DNA from: an uncultured Odoribacter sp.
GTDB taxonomy: Bacteria > Bacteroidota > Bacteroidia > Bacteroidales > Marinifilaceae
Assembly: GCA_900548135.1 (NCBI GenBank)
Contig: URJC01000113.1
Location: 1 to 7,753 of the forward strand
DNA length: 7,753 nucleotides
Reading direction: 5' to 3'
Positions 1 through 6,805 of the stretch are shown here, piece by piece. The position numbers and the translations under genes are program-made. The notes below the pieces were generated by a model. That model was not told the DNA's origin, did not search any database, and worked only from the letters and a program-made list of their open reading frames with translations. Position 1 is the stretch's first letter, and the number at the start of each line of letters is the position of its first letter.

Positions 1-554
1 AAATCTGCCTTCCAAAAAGCCATATGACAACTCCGGGCATGTGCCAATCCTTCGCGTCCCCTGATCCATCCTTTCAACCAGGGTATCCTCAACATAACAA
101 ACCGACGGGATAATCCTTTTGAGAAAAAATGAAATACCGGATTCAGACTTTTCTTTCTCCGGGCAGTAGCAGACTCAGACAAACGGGCCCGGCTACCGGC
201 TACAAAATAATCTTTTTCCCTCAAAGCCTCATGATCAGCTATAAAATGAGGTCCAACCACCATATCTCCGTCCAGAATAACAATATATTCTCCCCTCGCC
301 TTAGCAATCGCCATATTCCTCGACTTGGCCACCCGGAAACCCTTGTCTTCTATCCACGAATGGATTAACGGCACCTTAAACTGTAAGCGGTAACGGTTTA
401 TCAAATCACGCGTAGCATCTCCTGAACCATCATCGGCAATAATGATTTCCAAAGGCATCCGTTTTTGCCGTAAGATACTTTTCAATACCAATTCCAGAAA
501 CTCAGGACTATTATAGGTCGTAATGACCAGGGAAACATATAAAGATACTTCCAT
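1..554 (-). CDS. Family 2 glycosyltransferase, C-terminus cut by window edge
   Basis: The gene reads leftward from an ATG at 554 and stays open to base 1, giving the first 184 residues with no stop. The N-terminus has the GT-A fold pattern of family 2 glycosyltransferases: a beta strand ending in VSLVITTYNSPEFL (residues 7-20), the nucleotide-binding ADDGSGD (40-46), DKGFRVAKSRNMA (70-82) and the metal and sugar-nucleotide site ILDGDMV (93-99, a DxD-type motif). Near the cut edge, CHMAFWKADF resembles the conserved block of the galactosyltransferase-type C-terminal domain (Glyco_transf_7C). Such enzymes move a sugar from a nucleotide donor to a cell-surface glycan or lipid at the cytoplasmic face of the membrane; donor and acceptor cannot be read here. 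There is no signal peptide or membrane segment in the visible part. It starts 45 bases after the mnmA stop, so it may be the last gene of the same transcript or have its own promoter in the gap. The frame is uninterrupted throughout the visible part. Confidence 0.9.
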   Translation of the reverse strand, partial: MEVSLYVSLVITTYNSPEFLELVLKSILRQKRMPLEIIIADDGSGDATRDLINRYRLQFKVPLIHSWIEDKGFRVAKSRNMAIAKARGEYIVILDGDMVVGPHFIADHEALREKDYFVAGSRARLSESATARRKKSLNPVFHFFSKGLSRRFVMLRIPWLKGWIRGREGLAHARSCHMAFWKAD

Positions 555-575
555 CGTTTACTCTCAATTTATTAC

Positions 576-589
576 ACGTTTCAAAACGT
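576..589. repeat. Short inverted repeat between mnmA and the glycosyltransferase gene
   Basis: Six-base arms ACGTTT and AAACGT are separated by two bases in the 45-base gap. On the minus strand wobble pairs could extend the stem by two or three bases. No run of T follows, so it is not a convincing intrinsic terminator; it could be a weak hairpin or protein-binding site, or chance. Confidence 0.2.
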
Positions 590-599
590 ACACCATTAT

Positions 600-1670
600 T
601 TACATTTCCTGTAACTGCCGAAAATCTTCATTCCTACCCTTTCTAACAATTCCTCCTCCCAATAACAGATCGTTCCAATAGAATACAACCGGTTGCCCCG
701 GCGCAACAGCCCATGCAGGCTGAGATAAATGTACACGCACCCCTCCGGGGATGATATCCACCCTTTTTACCCCCCCCTCCGGATTCACACCGATCCCCCG
801 GACTTTAACCGTCAGGCCGGGCAAGAACAAATCGTCAATGTACTGCAAATTTAAATCCCCCACCTCCAGTATACTGGTATAAAGTCCGGATTTCACATCT
901 GCAATCAAAACATTCTGTCCGGCATCCATTCCGGCTACATACAGCGCCTGTCCATTTATAACAGACATACCCCGTTTTTGCCCGATGGTATAATTCAACA
1001 CCCCTTCATGTTCCCCAATCGCTCGTCCGTTACGGTCAAAAATAATTCCCTTACCGGAACTTACTGCTGTATTTTCCCGGATAAAATCCCGGTAATCCCG
1101 GCCTTTCAGGAAACAAATACCCATACTTTCCCTTTTACCTGCGATCTCCCCGTATCCCTGCGTTAAAGCCCACGCCCTCACTTCGCTTTTGGTATAATCT
1201 CCCAGCGGCGTATGCGCCCTGGATAAAATATCCTGTCCGACACCCCACAAAAAATAAGACTGATCTTTCTGATGATCTTTTCCTTTACGAAAATAAAAAA
1301 GCCCTTGCTTTTCCGTAATCCCGGCATAATGCCCGGTTGCAATAGAAAAAGCCCCAAGCTCCGAAGCCGACGCCAACAACAATTTCCATTTGATCCAACT
1401 ATTACAAACACAACAAGGACTAGGTGTATATCCGGACAGATAACCATCGACAAAAGACTTCACTACCACTTTCCTGAATAACTCCCTTCCATCGCGTCTG
1501 AATAAAGGAATGCTCAATTTCCGGCAAATTTCCTCCATTTCTGCAAGGTCATTTTCTTCCCACAACACCAGATTCACTCCAATGACCTCATATCCCTTTT
1601 GCCGTAACAGCAGGGCAGTTGCAAAACTATCGATCCCGCCACTCATGCCAACGACAACCTTCTCCTTCAT
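600..1670 (-). CDS. mnmA: tRNA-specific 2-thiouridylase MnmA
   Basis: MnmA activates the C2 of wobble uridine 34 in tRNA-Lys, -Glu and -Gln with ATP and replaces the oxygen with sulfur delivered as a persulfide. I chose the ATG at 1670 (356 residues); the frame extends upstream to a TTG at 1700, but that would overlap the preceding gene by 29 bases, and the family normally begins just before the PP-loop. Numbering from the ATG, the PP-loop SGGIDS is at 10-15, the first catalytic region TPSPCCVCN at 82-90 with the expected nucleophile Cys89, ATGHYA at 111-116, KDQSYFL at 135-141, and the second catalytic cysteine in MGICF (Cys186). YTIGQKRG (227-234) and the C-terminal GQPVVFYWND beta-barrel segment complete the family pattern. 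The segment between the PP-loop domain strand and the first cysteine is short: the loop after LVLW that usually carries extra residues is nearly absent. The E. coli Asp99 position is Cys here, as in many other MnmA proteins. It starts one base after the upstream stop, so translational coupling is likely. Confidence 0.93.
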   Translation of the reverse strand: MKEKVVVGMSGGIDSFATALLLRQKGYEVIGVNLVLWEENDLAEMEEICRKLSIPLFRRDGRELFRKVVVKSFVDGYLSGYTPSPCCVCNSWIKWKLLLASASELGAFSIATGHYAGITEKQGLFYFRKGKDHQKDQSYFLWGVGQDILSRAHTPLGDYTKSEVRAWALTQGYGEIAGKRESMGICFLKGRDYRDFIRENTAVSSGKGIIFDRNGRAIGEHEGVLNYTIGQKRGMSVINGQALYVAGMDAGQNVLIADVKSGLYTSILEVGDLNLQYIDDLFLPGLTVKVRGIGVNPEGGVKRVDIIPGGVRVHLSQPAWAVAPGQPVVFYWNDLLLGGGIVRKGRNEDFRQLQEM

Positions 1671-1671
1671 T

Positions 1672-2904
1672 TCAGGCAAAAAATAAATAGGCAACGACAA
1701 TAGCTGCTATGATACCGGCCAGGTCGGCAATCAAACCGCAGGGAACCGCATAACGGGTATTTTTAATGCCTACGGCACCAAAATAGACAGCAATGATATA
1801 AAAAGTGGTATCAGTAGCCCCCTGAAAAGTAGACGCCAGACGCCCGGCAAAAGAATCCGCCCCAAAGGTATTCATGGTATCAATCATCATTCCCCTCGCC
1901 CCGCTTCCACTCAAAGGTTTCATTAAAGCTGTCGGTAGGGCATCTACCCAATCTGCATTAAATCCCAATCCTTCTACCATTCCTGCAATTCCTCCTATCA
2001 CAGCATCCATTGCTCCGGAAGCCCGGAAAACCCCAATAGCTACTAATATGGCAATCAGGTAAGGGATAATCCTCACAGCGGTAGAAAATCCATCTTTAGC
2101 CCCGTCAATAAAAGCGTCGTAAACATTGACTTTCCTCCAAGCTGCCATCCCGATGAAAGAAATAATGATGCCAAACAAAATGATATTACTGGCCAGGTTG
2201 GAAGCCACAGTCAGCGCTTCTTTATCCAGAGAAGAAAAATACCAGATCACACCGGCAATTACCGCCGATATTCCTCCCAGATAAGCCAATATCACTTTAT
2301 CCAGCAAATTAATCCGCTGATACAGCGCCACAGCAATTAAACCGGCAATTGTCGAAAAATAAGTAGCAATCAGAATAGGTATAAAAATATCAGTAGGATT
2401 GGCAGCCCCCCTTTGAGCGCGATAAACCATAATGGACACCGGAACGATAGTTAATCCCGAAGTATTCAACACCAAAAACATGATCTGGGCATTGGAGGCT
2501 GACTGCTTATCCACATTTACTTCCTGCATCTGCTGCATGGCTTTCAGCCCCATCGGAGTGGCCGCATTATCCAGCCCCAGCATATTAGCAGCCAGATTCA
2601 TCATAATTGACCCATGTGCCGGATGATCTTGAGGCAAACCGGGAAAAAGACGCCTGAAAAAAGGATGAATCAGCCGGGACATGACTCCCACAGCCCCTCC
2701 CCTTTCCCCGATTTTCATAATCCCCATCCACAGGGTCAGAACTCCTGTCAGGCCCAGAGAAATTTCAAACCCGGTTTTCGACAGGTCGAAAGTAGACTTA
2801 ATCATTGCCCCGAACACTTCTGTATCCCCCATAAATATCAAACGGTAAAGGGCAACAAAAAAGGCTATGACAAAAAAGAATATCCAAATGTAATTTAAAA
2901 CCAT
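1672..2904 (-). CDS. Fused SpmA-SpmB-type membrane protein (nucleoside recognition/Gate domains)
   Basis: This 410-residue polytopic membrane protein joins the two halves encoded separately as spmA and spmB in Bacillus. The N-terminal half carries the SpmA block [20 protein letters not shown] (103-122), the C-terminal half the SpmB blocks [14 protein letters not shown] (327-340) and [17 protein letters not shown] (364-380). Hydrophobic stretches suitable for membrane helices occur near 3-25, 47-63, 140-160, 172-195, 205-224, 238-256, 280-300 and 388-409; there is no cleavable signal peptide. The halves belong to the Gate (nucleoside recognition) family, which also contains the pore-forming part of nucleoside transporters. 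In Bacillus SpmA and SpmB affect spore core dehydration; in a non-spore-former that role cannot apply, so the substrate is unknown and transport is an inference. Its ATG overlaps the end of folD by 10 bases and its TGA ends one base before the mnmA ATG, so the three genes are surely cotranscribed. Fused forms of this kind are known in Bacteroidota and Proteobacteria. Confidence 0.9.
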   Translation of the reverse strand: MVLNYIWIFFFVIAFFVALYRLIFMGDTEVFGAMIKSTFDLSKTGFEISLGLTGVLTLWMGIMKIGERGGAVGVMSRLIHPFFRRLFPGLPQDHPAHGSIMMNLAANMLGLDNAATPMGLKAMQQMQEVNVDKQSASNAQIMFLVLNTSGLTIVPVSIMVYRAQRGAANPTDIFIPILIATYFSTIAGLIAVALYQRINLLDKVILAYLGGISAVIAGVIWYFSSLDKEALTVASNLASNIILFGIIISFIGMAAWRKVNVYDAFIDGAKDGFSTAVRIIPYLIAILVAIGVFRASGAMDAVIGGIAGMVEGLGFNADWVDALPTALMKPLSGSGARGMMIDTMNTFGADSFAGRLASTFQGATDTTFYIIAVYFGAVGIKNTRYAVPCGLIADLAGIIAAIVVAYLFFA

Positions 2905-3767
2905 TTACAAGCTTTCAACGTATTCTGCAACAATGACACGATCGTCATCGGCCCAACACCTCCCGGGACCGGTGTAATATAAGCACACTTAGGAGCCACC
3001 TGCTCGAAATCCACATCCCCGACCAAACGGAAACCGGATTTTGTCTTATCAGAAGGAATCCGGTGGATCCCAACGTCCACCACCACAGCACCTTCTTTCA
3101 CCATATCAGCAGTCACAAAATGAGGTTTTCCCAAAGCTACAATCAAAATATCAGCCTGCAAAGTGATATCCCGGATATTCCGGGTACGGCTATGACAGAT
3201 CGTCACCGTGCAATCCGCATATTTATCTTTACGGGACATCAGCACAGCCATCGGCGTACCGACAATATTACTGCGTCCGATGACCACACAGTGTTTACCC
3301 TGTGTGGGAATATCATAACGCTTCAACAACTCTACAATACCAGCGGGGGTAGCAGGCAAATAAGCCGGTAGTCCGGTTACCATTTTTCCCACATTACATG
3401 GATGAAAACCATCCACATCCTTTTCCGGATTGATAGCCAACAATACCTTTTGTTCAGAAATGTGCTTAGGCAAAGGAAGCTGTACAATATACCCATCCAC
3501 ATCAGCATCCTGATTCAATTTATCCACTACGGCCAACAACTGTTCTTCTGTAATATCGGCAGAATAACGCATTTCCGTACTTTTAAAGCCCACTTCCTGG
3601 CAAGCCTTCACCTTGCTTGCCACATAAGTCTCACTTGCCGGATCGTTCCCCACTAATACAGCCACCAAGTGAGGAGTTTTATGCCCGGCAGCTTTCAACC
3701 GGACCACTTCATCTGCCAGTTCTTGCTTTACCTGGGCAGCAATTTTTTTTCCGTCAATTAATTTCAT
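2895..3767 (-). CDS. folD: Bifunctional methylenetetrahydrofolate dehydrogenase/cyclohydrolase FolD
   Basis: FolD oxidises 5,10-methylene-tetrahydrofolate with NADP and hydrolyses the methenyl product to 10-formyl-tetrahydrofolate, which supplies purine synthesis and formylation of initiator Met-tRNA in the cytosol. I start it at the ATG at 3767 (290 residues, [10 protein letters not shown]); a TTG two codons upstream (3773) is in frame but the ATG fits the family start. The catalytic residues are present: Tyr48 and Lys52 in [15 protein letters not shown], Gln96 in YIVQLPLP and Asp119 in [23 protein letters not shown] (138-148), the NADP-binding GRSNIVGTP (164-172) and the C-terminal signature [10 protein letters not shown] (266-275) follow in normal order, and the length is standard. 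It lies 16 bases after the ffh stop, with no room for a separate promoter, and its last ten bases contain the start of the next gene, so it sits in the middle of a transcript from ffh to mnmA. Confidence 0.97.
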   Translation of the reverse strand: MKLIDGKKIAAQVKQELADEVVRLKAAGHKTPHLVAVLVGNDPASETYVASKVKACQEVGFKSTEMRYSADITEEQLLAVVDKLNQDADVDGYIVQLPLPKHISEQKVLLAINPEKDVDGFHPCNVGKMVTGLPAYLPATPAGIVELLKRYDIPTQGKHCVVIGRSNIVGTPMAVLMSRKDKYADCTVTICHSRTRNIRDITLQADILIVALGKPHFVTADMVKEGAVVVDVGIHRIPSDKTKSGFRLVGDVDFEQVAPKCAYITPVPGGVGPMTIVSLLQNTLKACKWF

Positions 3768-3783
3768 ATCCAATCAGTATTAC

Positions 3784-5109
3784 TTACCTTCTCATACCCG
3801 GCATTTTCCGCATCAGTTTGTTTCCTCCGGAAAGCATTTTCATCATTTTCTTAGATTCTTCAAATTGTTTCAGCAAACGGTTCACCTCCTGTACTGTCGT
3901 TCCGCTTCCTTTGGCAATGCGCATACGCCGCGAACCATTGATAATATCCGGATTCTCCCGTTCCTGTGCTGTCATAGAATGGATTATAGCCTCTACTCCC
4001 TTGAAAGCATCGTCATCAATATCCACATCTTTCAAAGCTTTACCTACTCCGGGGATCATGGAAGCCAAATCCTTGATATTTCCCATCTTTTTGATCTGCT
4101 GGATCTGGCTCAGAAAATCATTAAAATTAAACTGATTCCGGGAAATCTTCTTCTGCAGCTTCTTGGCTTCTTCGGCATCAAATTGTTCCTGGGCCTTTTC
4201 CACCAATGAAACAATATCCCCCATTCCCAAAATACGGTCTGCCATACGTTCCGGATGGAAAGCGTCTAAAGCCTCCAATTTTTCACCAGTACCCACATAT
4301 TTAATCGGTTTATTTACCACCGTACGGATAGACAGTGCGGCTCCCCCACGGGTGTCTCCATCCAATTTCGTCAGAATCACTCCGTTAAAATCCAGCCGCT
4401 CATTAAACTCGCGGGCTGTATTGACAGCATCCTGACCCGTCATAGCATCCACCACAAACAAAGTTTCATTCGGACGGATAGCCTCTTTAATAGCAGCAAT
4501 CTCATTCATCATCTGCTCATCGATAGCCAAACGGCCAGCTGTATCGACAATTACGACATCATTCCCATTGGTCCTGGCATACTGAATAGCATCCCGGGCA
4601 ATCTTAACGGGATTTTTAGAGGTCTCATCGCTGTAAACCGGAACTCCAATTTGTTCACCCAATACTTTCAACTGCTCAATAGCAGCGGGACGGTAAACGT
4701 CACAGGCTACCAATAAAGGCTTTTTTCCTTTTTTAGTCTTTAACAAATTAGCAAATTTACCAGAAAAAGTCGTCTTACCGGAACCTTGCAAACCCGACAT
4801 CAAAATAATAGCAGGATTTCCTTTGATATCTATCTCCACATTATGTCCACCCATTAATTCAGCCAACTCATCATGCACGATTTTCACCATCATTTGTCCA
4901 GGCTTCACAGCGGTCAGTACATTCATACCCAATGCTTTCTCCTTCACCCGGTTGGTAAAATCCTTCGCAATCTTATAGTTTACGTCGGCGTCCAGCAAGG
5001 AGCGGCGTACTTCTTTCAAGGTCTCTGCAACATTTAGCTCCGTAATCTTTCCTTGACCTTTCAATATTTTGAACGAACGTTCTAGTCTTTCTGATAAATT
5101 TTCAAACAT
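3784..5109 (-). CDS. ffh: Signal recognition particle GTPase Ffh
   Basis: Ffh binds 4.5S/SRP RNA and hydrophobic signal sequences emerging from the ribosome and delivers the complex to the receptor FtsY at the inner membrane. The 441-residue product is full length. The N domain covers about 1-95. The G domain has P-loop GLQGSGKTT (106-114), DVYRPAAIEQL (137-147), DTAGR (189-193), the base-recognition motif TKLDGD (247-252) and the closing loop GTGEKLEAL (273-281). The methionine-rich M domain runs from about 300 to the end, with the RNA-binding helix-turn-helix around SRRMRIAKGSGTTVQEVN (393-410) and the basic tail KLMRKMPGMRR. The ATG start at 5109 gives the usual MFENLSERLE beginning. No strong Shine-Dalgarno is visible. 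It is preceded by a 108-base gap after the ACT-domain gene and followed closely by folD, a neighbour order that I recall from other Bacteroidota. Confidence 0.98.
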   Translation of the reverse strand: MFENLSERLERSFKILKGQGKITELNVAETLKEVRRSLLDADVNYKIAKDFTNRVKEKALGMNVLTAVKPGQMMVKIVHDELAELMGGHNVEIDIKGNPAIILMSGLQGSGKTTFSGKFANLLKTKKGKKPLLVACDVYRPAAIEQLKVLGEQIGVPVYSDETSKNPVKIARDAIQYARTNGNDVVIVDTAGRLAIDEQMMNEIAAIKEAIRPNETLFVVDAMTGQDAVNTAREFNERLDFNGVILTKLDGDTRGGAALSIRTVVNKPIKYVGTGEKLEALDAFHPERMADRILGMGDIVSLVEKAQEQFDAEEAKKLQKKISRNQFNFNDFLSQIQQIKKMGNIKDLASMIPGVGKALKDVDIDDDAFKGVEAIIHSMTAQERENPDIINGSRRMRIAKGSGTTVQEVNRLLKQFEESKKMMKMLSGGNKLMRKMPGMRR

Positions 5110-5194
5110 ATTCCAATCTATTTTTATTCAAATGTTCAAGTGTCCCATTATCTGAATGCAGCCAACTACTTTTTATCAGCACATTCTCCTCCAT
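5102..5194 (-). other. Possible 30-codon small ORF ahead of ffh
   Basis: An ATG at 5194 opens a frame of 30 residues (beginning MEENVLIKSSW, ending NRLEYV) whose TGA overlaps the first codons of ffh in another frame. It fills most of the gap between the ACT-domain gene stop and ffh, starting 23 bases after that stop. It has no recognisable motif, and no convincing ribosome binding site precedes it; the GGAGGAG run lies inside the ORF just after the ATG. It could be a leader peptide coupling translation into ffh, or simply chance, since a frame this short is expected often in random sequence. Confidence 0.15.
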
Positions 5195-5217
5195 CGTTAT
5201 CCGGCACTCTTTCCCTG

Positions 5218-5877
5218 TTATCGTTTACCGATATTCTTCAACACAACAAAAGTCTTATCAATTAATGAATTATCCACTACAACGGTAAATTCATTGGTAG
5301 AGGAAATCACCTCAGTCAGATTAATCCCTTCCCATGACAATTCTTTCATGATCGTATAATAAAATCCAGCCTGCATACTGTTTCCTTTCGGCAACTTCAA
5401 AGTGACAGAAGAAAGGCCTCTCTGCTTAAATAAGCATAATTCATCCTTAAAATAATCCGTAATCAAGGATTCCATCATATCACTGATTACCAGGTTGGTC
5501 TCAAATACCCCCTGAACCATAGTATAAAATATCTCATCGTTTTTCACCAGATTCTTCAGCACCTCAATATGGCAATCCAATAAAGTCGGAGAATTTTTGA
5601 AAGTATAATCACACAAATTACTCCTTAAAATGATATCTCCCATGTTGCTCAGTAACTTATTTAACTGAACCTGTTCCCTCACCTGAAGATAAGGAGCCAA
5701 ACGATTCAAAGCCATCACAATAGCCCCGGTATTCACCTCTTTTTGCAATGCTTTCTCAACATCCGGTTGCAGTTGGCGGGCCAAAGAGGATACATTAATA
5801 ATACCTGCTGCCAATGATTCTGACAAATACGGACGATGTTTAACTATATCCTCAACAACATGTGAAATACTAACCAT
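5218..5877 (-). CDS. Small ACT-domain protein, possible amino-acid-sensing regulator
   Basis: The 219-residue product has no signal peptide, membrane helix or enzymatic motif. Residues about 1-60 are predicted helical, with a conserved-looking stretch INVSSLARQLQPDVEKALQK (27-46) and then GAIVMALNRL that could be a small helix-turn-helix-like or dimerisation unit. The C-terminal part, about 155-219, fits an ACT domain of the aspartokinase type: a beta strand SVTLKLP, helix GFYYTIMKELSWEGIN, strand LTEVISSTNEFTVVVD and helix NSLIDKTFVVLKNI. The preceding part (about 85-150) can be laid on the same plan, with EIFYTMVQGVFETNLVIS in the position of the second strand pair, suggesting tandem ACT-like units as in the regulatory half of aspartate kinase. 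Such domains bind amino acids or purines and control enzymes or transcription. Homologues are sometimes labelled aspartate kinase, but no kinase domain exists here. The gene starts about 55 bases after the promoter candidate at 5938-5971 and precedes ffh. Presence of a real gene is near certain; its function is inference. Confidence 0.82.
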   Translation of the reverse strand: MVSISHVVEDIVKHRPYLSESLAAGIINVSSLARQLQPDVEKALQKEVNTGAIVMALNRLAPYLQVREQVQLNKLLSNMGDIILRSNLCDYTFKNSPTLLDCHIEVLKNLVKNDEIFYTMVQGVFETNLVISDMMESLITDYFKDELCLFKQRGLSSVTLKLPKGNSMQAGFYYTIMKELSWEGINLTEVISSTNEFTVVVDNSLIDKTFVVLKNIGKR

Positions 5878-5937
5878 AACTTCTGTCTGTTTTTTTATTT
5901 GTAATTATTCTTACATAACTACCTGTTTAAATCTCAA

Positions 5938-5971
5938 CAAAAATAAGAAATTCTGACCGTTTTCCTGCAAA
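5938..5971 (-). promoter_or_regulatory. Bacteroidota-type promoter candidate
   Basis: On the minus strand the gap between rlmB and the ACT-domain gene contains TTTG (5971-5968) and, 22 bases further on, TATTTTTG (5945-5938). This matches the Bacteroides housekeeping consensus of TTTG at -33 and TAnnTTTG at -7, with a spacer about one base longer than usual. Transcription would start near 5932 and leave a leader of about 55 bases before the ATG at 5877. It would drive the ACT-domain gene and, by read-through, ffh, folD and the genes beyond. Assignment is by pattern only; AT-rich gaps give such matches by chance. Confidence 0.45.
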
Positions 5972-6008
5972 CAATAAGACTAAATTTTAAACACTTTGCA
6001 TTTCCTCT

Positions 6009-6752
6009 CTATCCCCTTTGCCTCACCACTTCAAATAAAATCACAGCAGCAGCAGCGGAAACATTAAGGGATTCTATCTGTCCTTTCTGGGGTATTTTAA
6101 TTTGCCCGGTAACAATATTTAATAAATCTTCGTCTATACCTTTATCCTCCGATCCCATAATGATAGCAACGGGTAAGGTCATATCCACCTCAGTATAATA
6201 CTTTTCGGCTTTTTCTGAAGCAGCATAAACACAGATTCCCCTTTGAAACTTCAAATCACGGACAATCCTTTTCAGGTTTTGTACCCGGCAGACCGGGATA
6301 TGATAAAGGGCACCGGCAGATGTTTTCAAAGCATCCGAAGAAATTTTTGCCGAATTTTTATTGGGAATCACCACAACATCGGCTCCGGCACACTCAGCAC
6401 TCCGGACAATGGCTCCAAAATTCCGGACATCTGTCACCCGGTCAAGAATCAGTATAAAAGGCACTTTCCCTGCCGCAACAACCGCCTCCAGCACCTCATT
6501 CAAATCCTGATAAGGCACCGGAGATACTTCAGCCAATACTCCCTGATGATTCCGGTCTGCAAAAGGTTTAAAAACATCTTCCGGAACATATTGGAAAGGA
6601 ATATGATTTTCCCGGATCAAATGAAACAATTGCTGAAACAATTCTCCCCGGATCCCTTGCCTCAACATGACTTTATCAATTTCTTTTTCCTGCTGTATCG
6701 CTTCTATAACAGCCCGGATACCGAATATACATTCTTGTTTATATTTCGCCAT
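6009..6752 (-). CDS. rlmB: 23S rRNA (guanosine-2'-O-)-methyltransferase RlmB, SpoU/TrmH family
   Basis: RlmB transfers a methyl group from S-adenosylmethionine to the 2'-hydroxyl of a guanosine in the peptidyl-transferase region of 23S rRNA (G2251 in E. coli). The 247-residue product has the usual size. Residues 1-75 form the substrate-binding L30e-like domain (IFGIRAVIEAI near the start, RNHQGVLAEV at 67-76). The trefoil-knot SPOUT domain carries motif 1, LDRVTDVRNFGAIVRSAECAGAD (103-125) with the conserved Asn111 and Arg117, motif 2, IMGSEDKGI (198-206), and motif 3, IPQKGQIESLNVSAAAAVI (220-238) with the Ser-Leu-Asn at 228-230. All catalytic and cofactor positions look intact. Start is ATG at 6752, 53 bases after the ABC-F stop, without clear Shine-Dalgarno. 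The assignment to RlmB rather than another SpoU enzyme rests on length and the N-terminal domain; the exact nucleotide target is inferred from the family. Confidence 0.93.
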   Translation of the reverse strand: MAKYKQECIFGIRAVIEAIQQEKEIDKVMLRQGIRGELFQQLFHLIRENHIPFQYVPEDVFKPFADRNHQGVLAEVSPVPYQDLNEVLEAVVAAGKVPFILILDRVTDVRNFGAIVRSAECAGADVVVIPNKNSAKISSDALKTSAGALYHIPVCRVQNLKRIVRDLKFQRGICVYAASEKAEKYYTEVDMTLPVAIIMGSEDKGIDEDLLNIVTGQIKIPQKGQIESLNVSAAAAVILFEVVRQRG

Positions 6753-6805
6753 ATTAATTATGAATTACTTTTTCAAATGCGCCTCCTCCACCGTATTTCC
6801 TTTAT

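Noticed and set aside
129..368. Plus-strand open frame of 79 codons at the left end
   Set aside because: It is antisense to the glycosyltransferase frame, which is open over all 184 codons with family motifs in order.
1671..1700. Upstream TTG start extending mnmA by ten codons
   Set aside because: The extension would overlap the preceding gene by 29 bases and use a rare start, while the ATG at 1670 sits directly after that gene's stop and fits the family N-terminus.
3617..4135. Plus-strand open frame of 172 codons across the folD-ffh junction
   Set aside because: It is antisense to two clear genes, spans their boundary, and its product shows no domain or sensible start context.
5972..6008. 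TGCAAA and TTTGCA arms flanking 23 bases after the rlmB stop, as a possible terminator
   Set aside because: The six-base arms are AT-rich with a long loop and no following T-run, so a stable terminator hairpin is not supported.
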